Source: a virus. Taken from it: a stretch of DNA of 30,814 bases. The notes under the pieces are model-generated. The model did not search any database. It was not told the origin of the DNA and saw only the letters and a program-made list of their open reading frames with translations. The position numbers were made by a program, and so were the translations under genes. The DNA lies in the IMG/VR virus record IMGVR_UViG_3300027659_000137, positions 1 to 30,814 of that record; one strand, written 5' to 3'. Each line of letters begins with the position of its first letter. Positions within the stretch are counted from its first letter, which is position 1. This document shows, piece by piece, positions 23,194 through 30,169 of the stretch.

Positions 23194-23222
23194 TTGTCTT
23201 TAATTGCGAATTGTAGTATAAT
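23194..23222 (+). promoter_or_regulatory. Sigma70-type promoter with leader
   Basis: TTGTCT (23194-23199), 17-bp spacer, TATAAT (23217-23222); ATG 23252 follows 29 nt later with GGAGG in the leader. The 17-nt block TGCTTGTCTTTAATTGC is identical to the one at 20331. Confidence 0.82.
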
Positions 23223-23251
23223 AGATATTATATTATGGAGGTTACAAACCT

Positions 23252-24364
23252 ATGGCTGTGAATACTGCAAAGCGTCGTGCAAAGAATAATGCAATTCTGT
23301 TGTCACAAAAGAAGTTCGAACCAACACTCGACCAACTGGACTTTACGACCAGTCTGAGTCGTGCGTTGACATACTACTCTGTCAACACTGGTGCAAAAGA
23401 ACAGAAGATGTTTACGATTGAGTTCTTCACAAAGAAAGAACCCAAGATTGCTAAACAACTCAAGAAACTCCCTGACTACAAATTTACCACATTTGGTTCA
23501 CTATGTCGTCTCATGTCAAATGAGCAGACAGACTTGAAACAATTGAATGATGCTAGTCCATTCTTTACTAACACATTGAAAGTGTTGTTAGAGGATGCAA
23601 AGAAAATTGTTGAACAGATTGAAGTCGAAAAACTACCTACTAATGTCATTTCCATTCAACAGCGAATGGAAGAGAAAGCCCATGACCTTGCTGCTGAAAT
23701 AGATGGAGCAATCGATGAATTTACTCAAACGAAGAAGTCTGACTTCTCGACAAAGAATTATCTACTATCAAACGAAGTGGCAGCACCAATTGCAAAGCGA
23801 ATCGGAGAGTTCTATGTTGGACAGTTGGAAGAGATTCGTGAAGCCATCCAAGGTGATGACGAACAACTTGTCGAAGGATACTCGCATTTTACAAAACGAG
23901 AACTAAAGAAGTTTGCTGAGTTCTTGGAAGGCATCATCGCTGATTGTAGTCAGCAAGTGCAGACTGCCAAAGCGAATCGTGCACCAAGAAAGCGTAAGCC
24001 ACAACCAGCTGGTAAGGTGGTTGCCAAGATGAAGTACATGAAAGAATTTGCTGACTTGAATCTTAAGTCAATCAAACCAGAGACGATTGTTGGATCGTCT
24101 GAAGTATGGGTATACAACACGAAGTATCGTAAGATAACTGTTTACAAAGCAATCAATGATGTGCTTACAGTTAAGGGTACTACAATTATCGGATTCGATG
24201 TGAAAGAATCCAAAACACAGATGTTGCGTAAGCCAGATGTATTCTTTAAGGGATTAACATTGGGCAAGCGACCATTGAATGGTGCAATGAAACCATTAAC
24301 CACTACGGTAACTGTGCCGAATGGTCGTGTCAATGAAGAATGTATTTTGCTGGGAGCATTTTAA
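23252..24364 (+). CDS. Conserved T4-like phage protein upstream of RNase H
   Basis: 370 residues with a GGAGG site. The N-terminus is basic (MAVNTAKRRAKNNAILL); the middle is helical and acidic; a basic linker (RAPRKRKPQ, about 245) leads to a C-terminal beta-rich domain (IVGSSEVWVYNTKYRKITVY, then GFDVKESKTQMLRKP, ending NEECILLGAF). I recognise this C-terminal domain from an uncharacterised protein of T4-like cyanophages that also neighbours replication genes. No enzyme motif is seen. A DNA-binding replication or structural factor is possible. Confidence 0.78.
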   Translation: MAVNTAKRRAKNNAILLSQKKFEPTLDQLDFTTSLSRALTYYSVNTGAKEQKMFTIEFFTKKEPKIAKQLKKLPDYKFTTFGSLCRLMSNEQTDLKQLNDASPFFTNTLKVLLEDAKKIVEQIEVEKLPTNVISIQQRMEEKAHDLAAEIDGAIDEFTQTKKSDFSTKNYLLSNEVAAPIAKRIGEFYVGQLEEIREAIQGDDEQLVEGYSHFTKRELKKFAEFLEGIIADCSQQVQTAKANRAPRKRKPQPAGKVVAKMKYMKEFADLNLKSIKPETIVGSSEVWVYNTKYRKITVYKAINDVLTVKGTTIIGFDVKESKTQMLRKPDVFFKGLTLGKRPLNGAMKPLTTTVTVPNGRVNEECILLGAF

Positions 24365-24365
24365 T

Positions 24366-25259
24366 ATGATATTAGTTGATTATAGTCAGGTGGCACTTGC
24401 AGCCATCCTTACTTTCCAGCGTGAGTTGAAAGGTAGTGAAGCAGAGGTAAAGAATCTTATTCGTCATGTTACCTTGTCCACTCTTAAATCATACAAGAAG
24501 AAGTATGGTAAAGATTACGGAGAGTTAGTCATCTGTTGCGATGGTCGTAAGTACTGGCGTAAGGAATACTTTGAGTTCTACAAAGGTATGCGTAAGAGCA
24601 ATCGAGATAAATCAGATCTGGATTGGAAGTTGATCTTTGATACACTATCAGAGATGCGTACTGATCTTGCCACACACTTTCCTTATCGTGTACTTCATGT
24701 GGATCGTGCAGAAGCAGATGATATCATTGCAGTCATGACAAAGTACTTACAAGAGAATCTTCTAGTGCAACAAGGACTAGTTGAAGATCCACAGAAGGTA
24801 TTGATTCTGTCCTCTGATAAAGACTTCAAGCAGTTGCAGTTGTTCAACAATGTGAAGCAGTGGTCTCCAATGCAGAAGAAATACATTACTGCATCACATA
24901 AAGAAATCATTGAGCATAAGATTGAGCATATCGTTAAGGGTGATACTGGTGATGGTGTGCCAAACATCCTAAGCAAAGACGATGTGTTTATGAAAGGTGA
25001 ACGACAAAAGCCAATGAGTGCCAAACGACTACAAGAGTTCTTTGACAATGGATTCATTGCTTGCAAGAACGATGAAGAACGACGCAATTGGCAACGCAAT
25101 AGTGTACTGGTTGACTTTGATCATATTCCGCCTGATGTTTCAGAAGACATCATCAAAGCGTACATAAATACACAACCGAGTGGTGATAAGATGACTATCA
25201 TGAATTATTTGATTGAACATCGTTGCCGTTTACTATTAGACGAACTAGAGGATTTTTAA
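24366..25259 (+). CDS. rnh: RNase H / 5'-3' exonuclease, T4 type
   Basis: Start at ATG 24366, 1 nt after the upstream stop; the longer frame from 24321 lies within that gene. 297 residues (T4 RNase H is 305). FEN-family acidic residues are visible: D5 (VDYS), D59 (CDGRKYWR), E116/D118/D119 (EADD), D151/D153 (SSDKD) and D193/D196 (GDTGDG), the last lying in the helix-hairpin-helix. It removes RNA primers and adjacent DNA during lagging-strand synthesis. Stop overlaps the next start (TAATG). Confidence 0.93.
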   Translation: MILVDYSQVALAAILTFQRELKGSEAEVKNLIRHVTLSTLKSYKKKYGKDYGELVICCDGRKYWRKEYFEFYKGMRKSNRDKSDLDWKLIFDTLSEMRTDLATHFPYRVLHVDRAEADDIIAVMTKYLQENLLVQQGLVEDPQKVLILSSDKDFKQLQLFNNVKQWSPMQKKYITASHKEIIEHKIEHIVKGDTGDGVPNILSKDDVFMKGERQKPMSAKRLQEFFDNGFIACKNDEERRNWQRNSVLVDFDHIPPDVSEDIIKAYINTQPSGDKMTIMNYLIEHRCRLLLDELEDF

Positions 25260-25690
25260 TGAAACAATATGTGACCGAGATTCTTAAAGAGATCAATGAT
25301 GATCCTAAGACAATTGAGAAACACAAAGATGAATTTCTACTAAAGGTATTGTTTGCTCACAACTTCTTACCATCACACAAGATGCTATTACCTGAAGGTG
25401 AGCCACCATTTAAACCTGCTGACCAACCAGTTGGAATGTGTGACACAAACTTGTTTCTTGAAGCAAAGAAAATGTATGTGTTCATGCGTCAAGACTTAAA
25501 GCCAATCAAACGAGAAGGATTGTTTATTGGTCTGTTAGAAGGTATCCATCCTACTGAAGCTGCAATTCTTATTGCAGTTAAAGACCAGAAGTTGCAGAAG
25601 ATGTATCCAAAGATTACATGGAAACTTGTATCAGATGCTGGAATCATTCCTGCCATTGCTCAATGGAAAGAGAAACTTGCAACAAAATAA
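25259..25690 (+). CDS. DUF6433-like T4-like phage protein
   Basis: 143 residues from ATG 25259, fixed by the TAATG overlap. MLLPEGEPPFKP, MYVFMRQDLKPIKREGLFIG and LLEGIHPTEAAILIAVKDQK match a phage family I recall as DUF6433. No catalytic motif. It follows RNase H in related phages too, which suggests replication linkage. Confidence 0.78.
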   Translation: MKQYVTEILKEINDDPKTIEKHKDEFLLKVLFAHNFLPSHKMLLPEGEPPFKPADQPVGMCDTNLFLEAKKMYVFMRQDLKPIKREGLFIGLLEGIHPTEAAILIAVKDQKLQKMYPKITWKLVSDAGIIPAIAQWKEKLATK

Positions 25691-25693
25691 TGC

Positions 25694-25722
25694 TTGACAT
25701 GCAAGATGGTTTGTAGTATAAT
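25694..25722 (+). promoter_or_regulatory. Consensus sigma70-type promoter
   Basis: TTGACA (25694-25699), 17-bp spacer, TATAAT (25717-25722): both hexamers perfect. ATG 25758 is 35 nt downstream with TGGAGTG in the leader. Confidence 0.88.
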
Positions 25723-25757
25723 AGATTAACTGAAACATATTATGAATGGAGTGAAGT

Positions 25758-26477
25758 ATGCCGAATTGGTGTTATAACAGTGCAACCCTGCACCACGATA
25801 GTAAAGAAGTGATTGATGGCTTTGAGCAAGAACTTTTAAAAGAAGATGCTCAACCATTTAATCATCTACGACCACGACCAGCATCTGAGGAAGAAAACTG
25901 GTATGATTGGAATATAAACAACTGGGGTTGCAAGTGGGATGTTTCCATGATGGATTGGGAACGAGAAGATGACAACACCATTGTTATGCACTTTGACTCT
26001 GCTTGGTCTCCTCCAACTACACTGTATGAATACTTAGAGACAGAAGGCTGGACTGTTCGTGCGTTGTATCATGAACCTGGAATGGGATTCGCTGGTCGTT
26101 TTGAAGATGGATTCGATGACTACTACAACTACGATCTATCAGATCGTGCTTCAGTTGAAGAATTGCCTGAAGACATTTTGGATTATACCAATGTTCTTGA
26201 AGAAGTCGATCGTTGGGAAGAAGATGCATTTGAAGAAGAACTAAATGAATTGGAACGAACAGATTGGTTTGGTGTTGCAACTAATCCAGACAAAATCGGT
26301 CGTTATGAAGTAACAACTACTCAATACGAACACCCACAGTATTGTAACTGGGATGGTAAGACATGGAGTCGCTGGGAAGGTGACGAAGTTGAAGTTGTTA
26401 AGTGGAGAGGTCTTGCAGAAGAGTATTGGGATGCAGCTGCAGCATTAGACAAGATCATCGAGGATTCGAAAGCATAA
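25758..26477 (+). CDS. Api92-like / DUF1281 family protein (YubB ferredoxin-like)
   Basis: 239 residues. MPNWCYNSATL, then NNWGCKWDV, FDSAWSPPT and GWTVRALYHEPGMGFAG are the signature of Api92-like proteins (DUF1281), with a ferredoxin-like fold, found on plasmids and phages. No Fe-S cysteines are present despite the fold name. The C-terminal half (about 120-239) is very acidic. Function unknown; directly behind a consensus promoter, so likely early and strongly expressed. Confidence 0.85.
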   Translation: MPNWCYNSATLHHDSKEVIDGFEQELLKEDAQPFNHLRPRPASEEENWYDWNINNWGCKWDVSMMDWEREDDNTIVMHFDSAWSPPTTLYEYLETEGWTVRALYHEPGMGFAGRFEDGFDDYYNYDLSDRASVEELPEDILDYTNVLEEVDRWEEDAFEEELNELERTDWFGVATNPDKIGRYEVTTTQYEHPQYCNWDGKTWSRWEGDEVEVVKWRGLAEEYWDAAAALDKIIEDSKA

Positions 26478-26478
26478 A

Positions 26479-27177
26479 GTGAAAACACTTGCTATATTAT
26501 GTTTGGCTGTTTGCACTAATGTTTACGCTGATGTTTCTTTTGGAACAGGTGAAGACAGAGACTGTAATATAGCCAGAGCATCAGCTATTAGCGATGCGCT
26601 TGAGAATTATGCTGTTAAAGAATTTGAAGTAAAGAAGCAGTATGTTTGTAAGGAAAGAAATGCTGAGGGGATCGAATGTCAGTACATAAAAAAGACTGAA
26701 ATCGAATCTGCTGGTACTTTGCGGAAAGTTCTTAATGAAACAGTTAAGGACAGACGAGATAGTTGTGTTGTTGAAGTAAAGATTGAAGTTGAACAAGGTC
26801 GTCAACTGGCAGGAGATATCCTCAATGCTCAAGAGATCGCCCTTGATGGTAAACTCTATCGATTCGATGTCATAACTAAAGAGCCATTGTATGTTTACTT
26901 GTTTAGCGTTTACGGTGACAAGATGCATATGATGTATCCTTACGATGGAATTAAGAGCAATCTTATTGATGGTAGGCTGACCTTACCCAGAGGATGGCAT
27001 GCAGTTGTCCCCGATGGTATCAATGAAAGTAAAGAAACATTGATGGCAGTTTTTACCAAACATAAGATTACTTTTAGAAGCAGTATGACGAGAGATGAGA
27101 TTTATCGACAGATATCGTCAGTGCCGATTTATTCTAGGCGAGTAGTTTATCACAATTTTGTAATTAGGAGAATTTGA
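26479..27177 (+). CDS. Exported DUF4384-like protein
   Basis: GTG start 1 nt after the previous stop. 232 residues. MKTLAILCLAVCTNVYA is a cleavable signal peptide. The mature N-terminal half contains Cys residues (C29, C57, C67 and C95). The C-terminal half (EPLYVYLFSVYGDKMHMMYP, then LPRGWHAVVPD, ETLMAVFTKHK) resembles DUF4384, a periplasmic domain of unknown function. The next gene, 1 nt away, is an LPP20-like lipoprotein; DUF4384 and LPP20 proteins co-occur in bacterial envelopes. Likely a two-protein envelope unit (inference). Confidence 0.75.
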   Translation: MKTLAILCLAVCTNVYADVSFGTGEDRDCNIARASAISDALENYAVKEFEVKKQYVCKERNAEGIECQYIKKTEIESAGTLRKVLNETVKDRRDSCVVEVKIEVEQGRQLAGDILNAQEIALDGKLYRFDVITKEPLYVYLFSVYGDKMHMMYPYDGIKSNLIDGRLTLPRGWHAVVPDGINESKETLMAVFTKHKITFRSSMTRDEIYRQISSVPIYSRRVVYHNFVIRRI

Positions 27178-27178
27178 A

Positions 27179-27832
27179 ATGAAATATATTATGACATGCA
27201 CTCTTGCATCTTTGATAGTCTTATCTGGTTGTTCAACCTTCAAGGCAGATCCCAACAAGACAGTTGAGGTTCCAGCCAATAAAATAGACAACATTCCCCA
27301 GTGGTATCTTGCAAAAGATCCAGATGACAATAAGTTCATCGTGGTGACTGCCACAGACACTTCAAAAGATATGCAGTTTGCAATTGACAAGGCAACTATC
27401 AATGCCAAGATTCAGATCGCTGAACGACTGAAGACAGATGTAAATTCTGTTACTCGTGAGTCTACTCTTGAGAGTGGACAAACAGTTGAACGAGAAATTG
27501 ATCGTGTATCAAAGGTTCAAGTGAAACAAGCGATTGGATTCTTCAAACGAGAGAATGTTGCTGTCTTCAAAGAGGGTGATGTGTATCGTGCATATGTGCA
27601 GTTTAAGATCGCAACAGAAGATGCTCAACGACTAACTCGACCAGCAAATAATGGTAGGACTCGTGATGATCGATTTAAGAATCTGGATGAAGAGCCAGCA
27701 CCAGCAGTAGTGTCTGCAGTGCAACCACGAGGAATTGAATTGTTACCTGTAGAGAATGAAGAGTACAAGAAACGCAGAGAAGAAGCACTACAGAAACCTG
27801 GAGCAGTTGTTGGACAAACAACAATACGATGA
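27179..27832 (+). CDS. LPP20-like outer-membrane lipoprotein
   Basis: 217 residues. Lipoprotein signal with lipobox LSGC (acylated C19). NIPQWYLAKDPDDNKFIVV, then DMQFAIDKATINAKIQIAER, is the pattern of the LPP20 family (P-x-W-[YF] followed by repeated Ala-rich helix), which includes flagellar FlgP. The C-terminal 60 residues are basic and Pro/Glu-rich, probably disordered. It likely sits in the outer membrane facing the periplasm, with the DUF4384-like protein as partner. ATGA overlap to dCMP deaminase. Confidence 0.78.
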   Translation: MKYIMTCTLASLIVLSGCSTFKADPNKTVEVPANKIDNIPQWYLAKDPDDNKFIVVTATDTSKDMQFAIDKATINAKIQIAERLKTDVNSVTRESTLESGQTVEREIDRVSKVQVKQAIGFFKRENVAVFKEGDVYRAYVQFKIATEDAQRLTRPANNGRTRDDRFKNLDEEPAPAVVSAVQPRGIELLPVENEEYKKRREEALQKPGAVVGQTTIR

Positions 27833-28257
27833 AACAAAAATGGGTTGATGCTTTCATGGACACTGCGGAGAGATTCGCCCAGTTGTCCAGTGCAGTTAGA
27901 TTGCAGGTCGGTGCGGTTGTCGTGAAAGACAATCGCATCATCTCTATTGGATATAATGGAATGCCCTCTGGTTGGACAAACGAATGTGAGAACATCGTGC
28001 AACATTCAGATGACACAGTAACTACAGTAACGAAAGATGAGGTTATTCATGCTGAAGCAAACGCAATTATCAAATTGGCTCGTGATGGTGAATCAGGCAA
28101 TGGCTCCAGTTTATTCTGCACTCATGCTCCTTGTATTCATTGCGCTAAGTTGATACATGGAGCAGGTATAAATACAGTGTACTACCGAAACTCTTATCGT
28201 GATGAATTCGGAATAGATTTTTTAAACAAATGTAAAATTGAGGTGAATAAAGTATGA
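27829..28257 (+). CDS. cd: dCMP deaminase
   Basis: 142 residues. Zinc site HAE (H74, E76) and PCIHC (C102, C105) in the order expected for cytidine/deoxycytidylate deaminases; GYNGMPSGW (41-49) is the dCMP-type substrate motif. It converts dCMP to dUMP, feeding ThyX. Slightly shorter than T4 Cd (193 aa). ATGA overlap on both sides. Confidence 0.93.
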   Translation: MKQKWVDAFMDTAERFAQLSSAVRLQVGAVVVKDNRIISIGYNGMPSGWTNECENIVQHSDDTVTTVTKDEVIHAEANAIIKLARDGESGNGSSLFCTHAPCIHCAKLIHGAGINTVYYRNSYRDEFGIDFLNKCKIEVNKV

Positions 28258-28931
28258 GTGAAGAGCAACAAAAAGCAACTGGAGAAACTAATTACCTAGT
28301 TAATGCAGGTATAACTGCACTGTTTCCTACACCACTAATTACTGGAGAGTTGGAAGACACATCCATTTGTGATAAGTTAGAAAAACGAATCTTGGAAATG
28401 CGAGATAATAAACAAGGTAATTTTGAAGCAGGTAATTTTGTTACAAGCGATGACTTACACAGTCCAGAAATGGGAGAGCCTTTTATTGAATTTGGTAAGA
28501 TTGTTCTTGCTGAGACTCAAAACTTTTTAGATTTTCTCGGTGTTAAAAGAGATGCACACTACATCAGTGGTATGTGGGCAAATGTAACTAATCCAAATCA
28601 CAGACATCCAGTGCACCTGCACCCAAATAGTCTTGTGTCTGGTTTATTGTATGTTAAAACACCAGAGAAATGTGGTTCAACTGCATTTGTCGATCCCAGA
28701 CCAGCTGCAAGAGTTTTTGAACCATCGTATGATCGTATGTTTGAATACAATGCTGGATTGTTTAGATTCCCACCAAAGCGAGGCACATTGTTGATGTGGC
28801 CAAGCTGGATGTACCATGGTGTGGACAAAGGATTTACTGAAGACGAAACCGCAGATAGAATTAGCATAGCATTTAATGTTATGATTCTTGGAAAAATTGA
28901 TACACCTACAGCTAGATTGGAATTAAATTAA
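28254..28931 (+). CDS. 2OG-Fe(II) oxygenase (2OG-FeII_Oxy_5 type)
   Basis: 225 residues. HRHPVHLHPNSLVSGLLYVKTP holds candidate metal ligands (HxH), and MWPSWMYHGVDKG with ADRISIAFNVM holds the distal His and an Arg for 2-oxoglutarate. This matches the TIGR02466/2OG-FeII_Oxy_5 family found in many cyanophages. Substrate unknown. Coupled by TAATG to the peroxiredoxin gene. Confidence 0.85.
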   Translation: MSEEQQKATGETNYLVNAGITALFPTPLITGELEDTSICDKLEKRILEMRDNKQGNFEAGNFVTSDDLHSPEMGEPFIEFGKIVLAETQNFLDFLGVKRDAHYISGMWANVTNPNHRHPVHLHPNSLVSGLLYVKTPEKCGSTAFVDPRPAARVFEPSYDRMFEYNAGLFRFPPKRGTLLMWPSWMYHGVDKGFTEDETADRISIAFNVMILGKIDTPTARLELN

Positions 28932-29509
28932 TGGCACATAATATTGAAATGCAAAAGGGTCACACCCGAATTATTGGAAATAACTTTCCTAAATGGATCA
29001 GACAAGACCAGCATCCTGCTGCAGTTCCTGGAAAAGACGAACCAGAAATGGCATCTTTTTTAGTTCCTGGAAAGTGGAAAGTTGTTTACTTCTATCCAAA
29101 AGACTTTACATTCGTATGTCCAACTGAAATCGTTGACTTTGATAATCTCGTACCAGAGTTTGAGAAGTTAAACGCAGTAGTGTTTGGTGTGTCACCAGAC
29201 AATGAGTATGTTAAATTAGCATGGAAGAAATCCAATCCACTATTGACTAATCTAAAGCATACTCTGATTGCAGATGCAAATAATGAGTTAGCATTTGATA
29301 TGGGTATCATTAATGAAGATGGTGTTCCATTTAGAGCAACATACATTATTGATCCAGATGAAACTATTCAACATGTCAGCATGAATAATGATTCTGTTGG
29401 TCGCAATGCTGCAGAGATTCTTCGAATCCTTGATGCATGTCAACAAGGTGGTAAGGGAATGATGTGTCCTGCAGCCAGACAAGTTGGTGGTGAAACTATT
29501 TCAAAATAA
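28931..29509 (+). CDS. ahpC: 2-Cys peroxiredoxin (AhpC/TSA family)
   Basis: 192 residues. Peroxidatic site P56-x(3)-T60-x-x-C63 in FYPKDFTFVCPTE; R135 (FRATYIID) completes it. Resolving Cys is probably C179 in MCPA; C170 is an extra Cys. Reduces peroxides with electrons from host thioredoxin- or AhpF-like partners, none encoded here. Cytoplasmic, no signal. A phage peroxiredoxin is uncommon; with the Dps-like protein it suggests defence against oxidative stress. Followed by the regulatory segment at 29510. Confidence 0.93.
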   Translation: MAHNIEMQKGHTRIIGNNFPKWIRQDQHPAAVPGKDEPEMASFLVPGKWKVVYFYPKDFTFVCPTEIVDFDNLVPEFEKLNAVVFGVSPDNEYVKLAWKKSNPLLTNLKHTLIADANNELAFDMGIINEDGVPFRATYIIDPDETIQHVSMNNDSVGRNAAEILRILDACQQGGKGMMCPAARQVGGETISK

Positions 29510-29520
29510 ATTGAAAATAG

Positions 29521-29549
29521 TTGACTTTAATTCAATTCTGAAGTAAAAT
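29521..29549 (+). promoter_or_regulatory. Second sigma70-like promoter
   Basis: TTGACT (29521-29526), 17-bp spacer, TAAAAT (29544-29549). Shares CTTTAATT with the promoter family at 20334/23194. Lies between short inverted arms AATTGAA (29509) and TTCAATT (29531). Confidence 0.55.
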
Positions 29550-29553
29550 TCGT

Positions 29554-29561
29554 TATAAATA
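29554..29561 (+). promoter_or_regulatory. Perfect T4-type late promoter element TATAAATA
   Basis: Exact 8/8 match to the T4 late consensus. Predicted start near 29567 coincides with the left arm of the inverted repeat at 29566. Confidence 0.65.
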
Positions 29562-29565
29562 GATT

Positions 29566-29612
29566 ACTGTCTGAGACAAAACCCTGCAAGATGTAAGGTT
29601 ATCTCAGACAGT
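29566..29612. repeat. 11-bp inverted repeat between late and early promoter elements
   Basis: ACTGTCTGAGA (29566-29576) pairs perfectly with TCTCAGACAGT (29602-29612); AACC/GGTT can extend it inside. No T-tract follows; the -35 at 29615 starts 2 nt later. Could be a 5' stabilising hairpin of a late transcript or an operator. Confidence 0.7.
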
Positions 29613-29614
29613 GC

Positions 29615-29643
29615 TTGACAAATAATCAAAGGTGTAGTATAAT
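29615..29643 (+). promoter_or_regulatory. Consensus sigma70 promoter, predicted leaderless start
   Basis: TTGACA (29615-29620), 17-bp spacer, TATAAT (29638-29643), then exactly 6 nt to ATG 29650. Both hexamers perfect. Confidence 0.88.
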
Positions 29644-29649
29644 TCAATC

Positions 29650-29775
29650 ATGAAATCGAAAATCATATCCAAACCGATGCAGAGACATCTACCACTCTTA
29701 AGTGGCTGGACATGCTCACGCACATCATTTGGATATAATGCGATTGAGGATAATGAGGGTTTGGATAAGAAGTAA
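29650..29775 (+). CDS. 41-aa protein with own promoter and terminator
   Basis: ATG 29650 at the predicted transcription start. The product begins MKSKIISKPMQRHLPLLSGW and continues TCSRTSFGYNAIEDNEGLDKK. It has no relatives I recognise and no hydrophobic segment. Consensus promoter, predicted leaderless start and a clean terminator make an isolated expression cassette, which argues for real expression; a small RNA instead of a protein is an alternative. Confidence 0.6.
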   Translation: MKSKIISKPMQRHLPLLSGWTCSRTSFGYNAIEDNEGLDKK

Positions 29776-29796
29776 CTGACACCAGTCTACTTACCC

Positions 29797-29832
29797 AAAC
29801 CCTCTGAGATGAAAGTCCAGAGGGTTTTTTGT
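29797..29832 (+). terminator. Rho-independent terminator
   Basis: AAACCCTCTG (29797-29806) pairs with CAGAGGGTTT (29818-29827), 10 bp, 11-nt loop, then T-rich tail. Ends the 41-aa gene transcript before the tRNA array. Confidence 0.9.
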
Positions 29833-29883
29833 TTTATAGCCATCGTGCTAGTAACATTGTTCTTTTACAATTCAGGATTCTGT

Positions 29884-29957
29884 TGGGGGTTAGTGTAGCG
29901 GTAACACTACAGACTTTGACTCTGTCATCACTGGTTCGATCCCAGTACCCTCTGCCA
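29884..29957 (+). tRNA. tRNA-Gln (TTG)
   Basis: 74 nt with encoded CCA. Anticodon stem ACAGA/TCTGT, loop CTTTGAC gives TTG. T-arm ACTGG-TTCGATC-CCAGT. The first acceptor pair is U1-U72, a mismatch; Gln tRNAs often have a weak U1-A72 pair here. Confidence 0.93.
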
Positions 29958-30029
29958 TAGATAAACACATTGAAGATAAGCAGGAACTTGTGTACACGAG
30001 GTCGCCTCGTTTAGTGTGTTTTTCTATGG
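29955..30029. repeat. Hairpin spacer 1 between tRNA-Gln and tRNA-Lys
   Basis: CCATAGATAAACACA (29955-29969) pairs with TGTGTTTTTCTATGG (30015-30029) at 14 of 15 positions, extendable to 20 positions (to 29974/30010) with two G-U pairs. The loop holds a second hairpin, CGAGG-TCG-CCTCG (29997-30009), and the palindrome GTGTACAC. The stem uses the CCA end of one tRNA and the first GG of the next. Confidence 0.8.
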
Positions 30030-30101
30030 GAGTATAACTTAATGGTAAAGTAGTAGGCTTTTAACCTATTAATCAGAGTTCAATTCTCTGTGCTCCTACC
30101 A
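30028..30101 (+). tRNA. tRNA-Lys (TTT)
   Basis: 74 nt with CCA. Anticodon stem GTAGG/CCTAT, loop CTTTTAA gives TTT. T-arm CAGAG-TTCAATT-CTCTG. Acceptor stem GGGAGTA/TGCTCCT has wobble pairs at both ends. Confidence 0.93.
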
Positions 30102-30169
30102 TATAAAAACACATTAGTTCCCCGCAGGGATAATTGACAACAGGTTCATGCTAGTGTGTTTCTATATGG
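30099..30169. repeat. Hairpin spacer 2 between tRNA-Lys and tRNA-His
   Basis: CCATATAAAAACACATTAG (30099-30117) pairs with CTAGTGTGTTTCTATATGG (30151-30169): 17 Watson-Crick pairs, one G-U, one mismatch. The arms are clearly related to spacer 1 (shared AAACACATT and AGTGTGTTT). The loop contains CCCCGCAGGG, itself able to fold. Confidence 0.8.

Noticed and set aside
28165-28174. TATAAATA inside the dCMP deaminase gene
   Set aside because: Codes for conserved Gly-Ile-Asn-Thr and has no gene start just downstream in a fitting position; probably chance.
381-29482. Many minus-strand open frames of 60-135 codons
   Set aside because: All lie opposite strong plus-strand genes, have no ribosome sites or family motifs and reflect codon bias of the coding strand.
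29827-29856. Weak promoter TTGTTT-17-TAACAT before the tRNA array
   Set aside because: Both hexamers are poor and the -35 overlaps the terminator tail. The promoter for the tRNAs is not identified.
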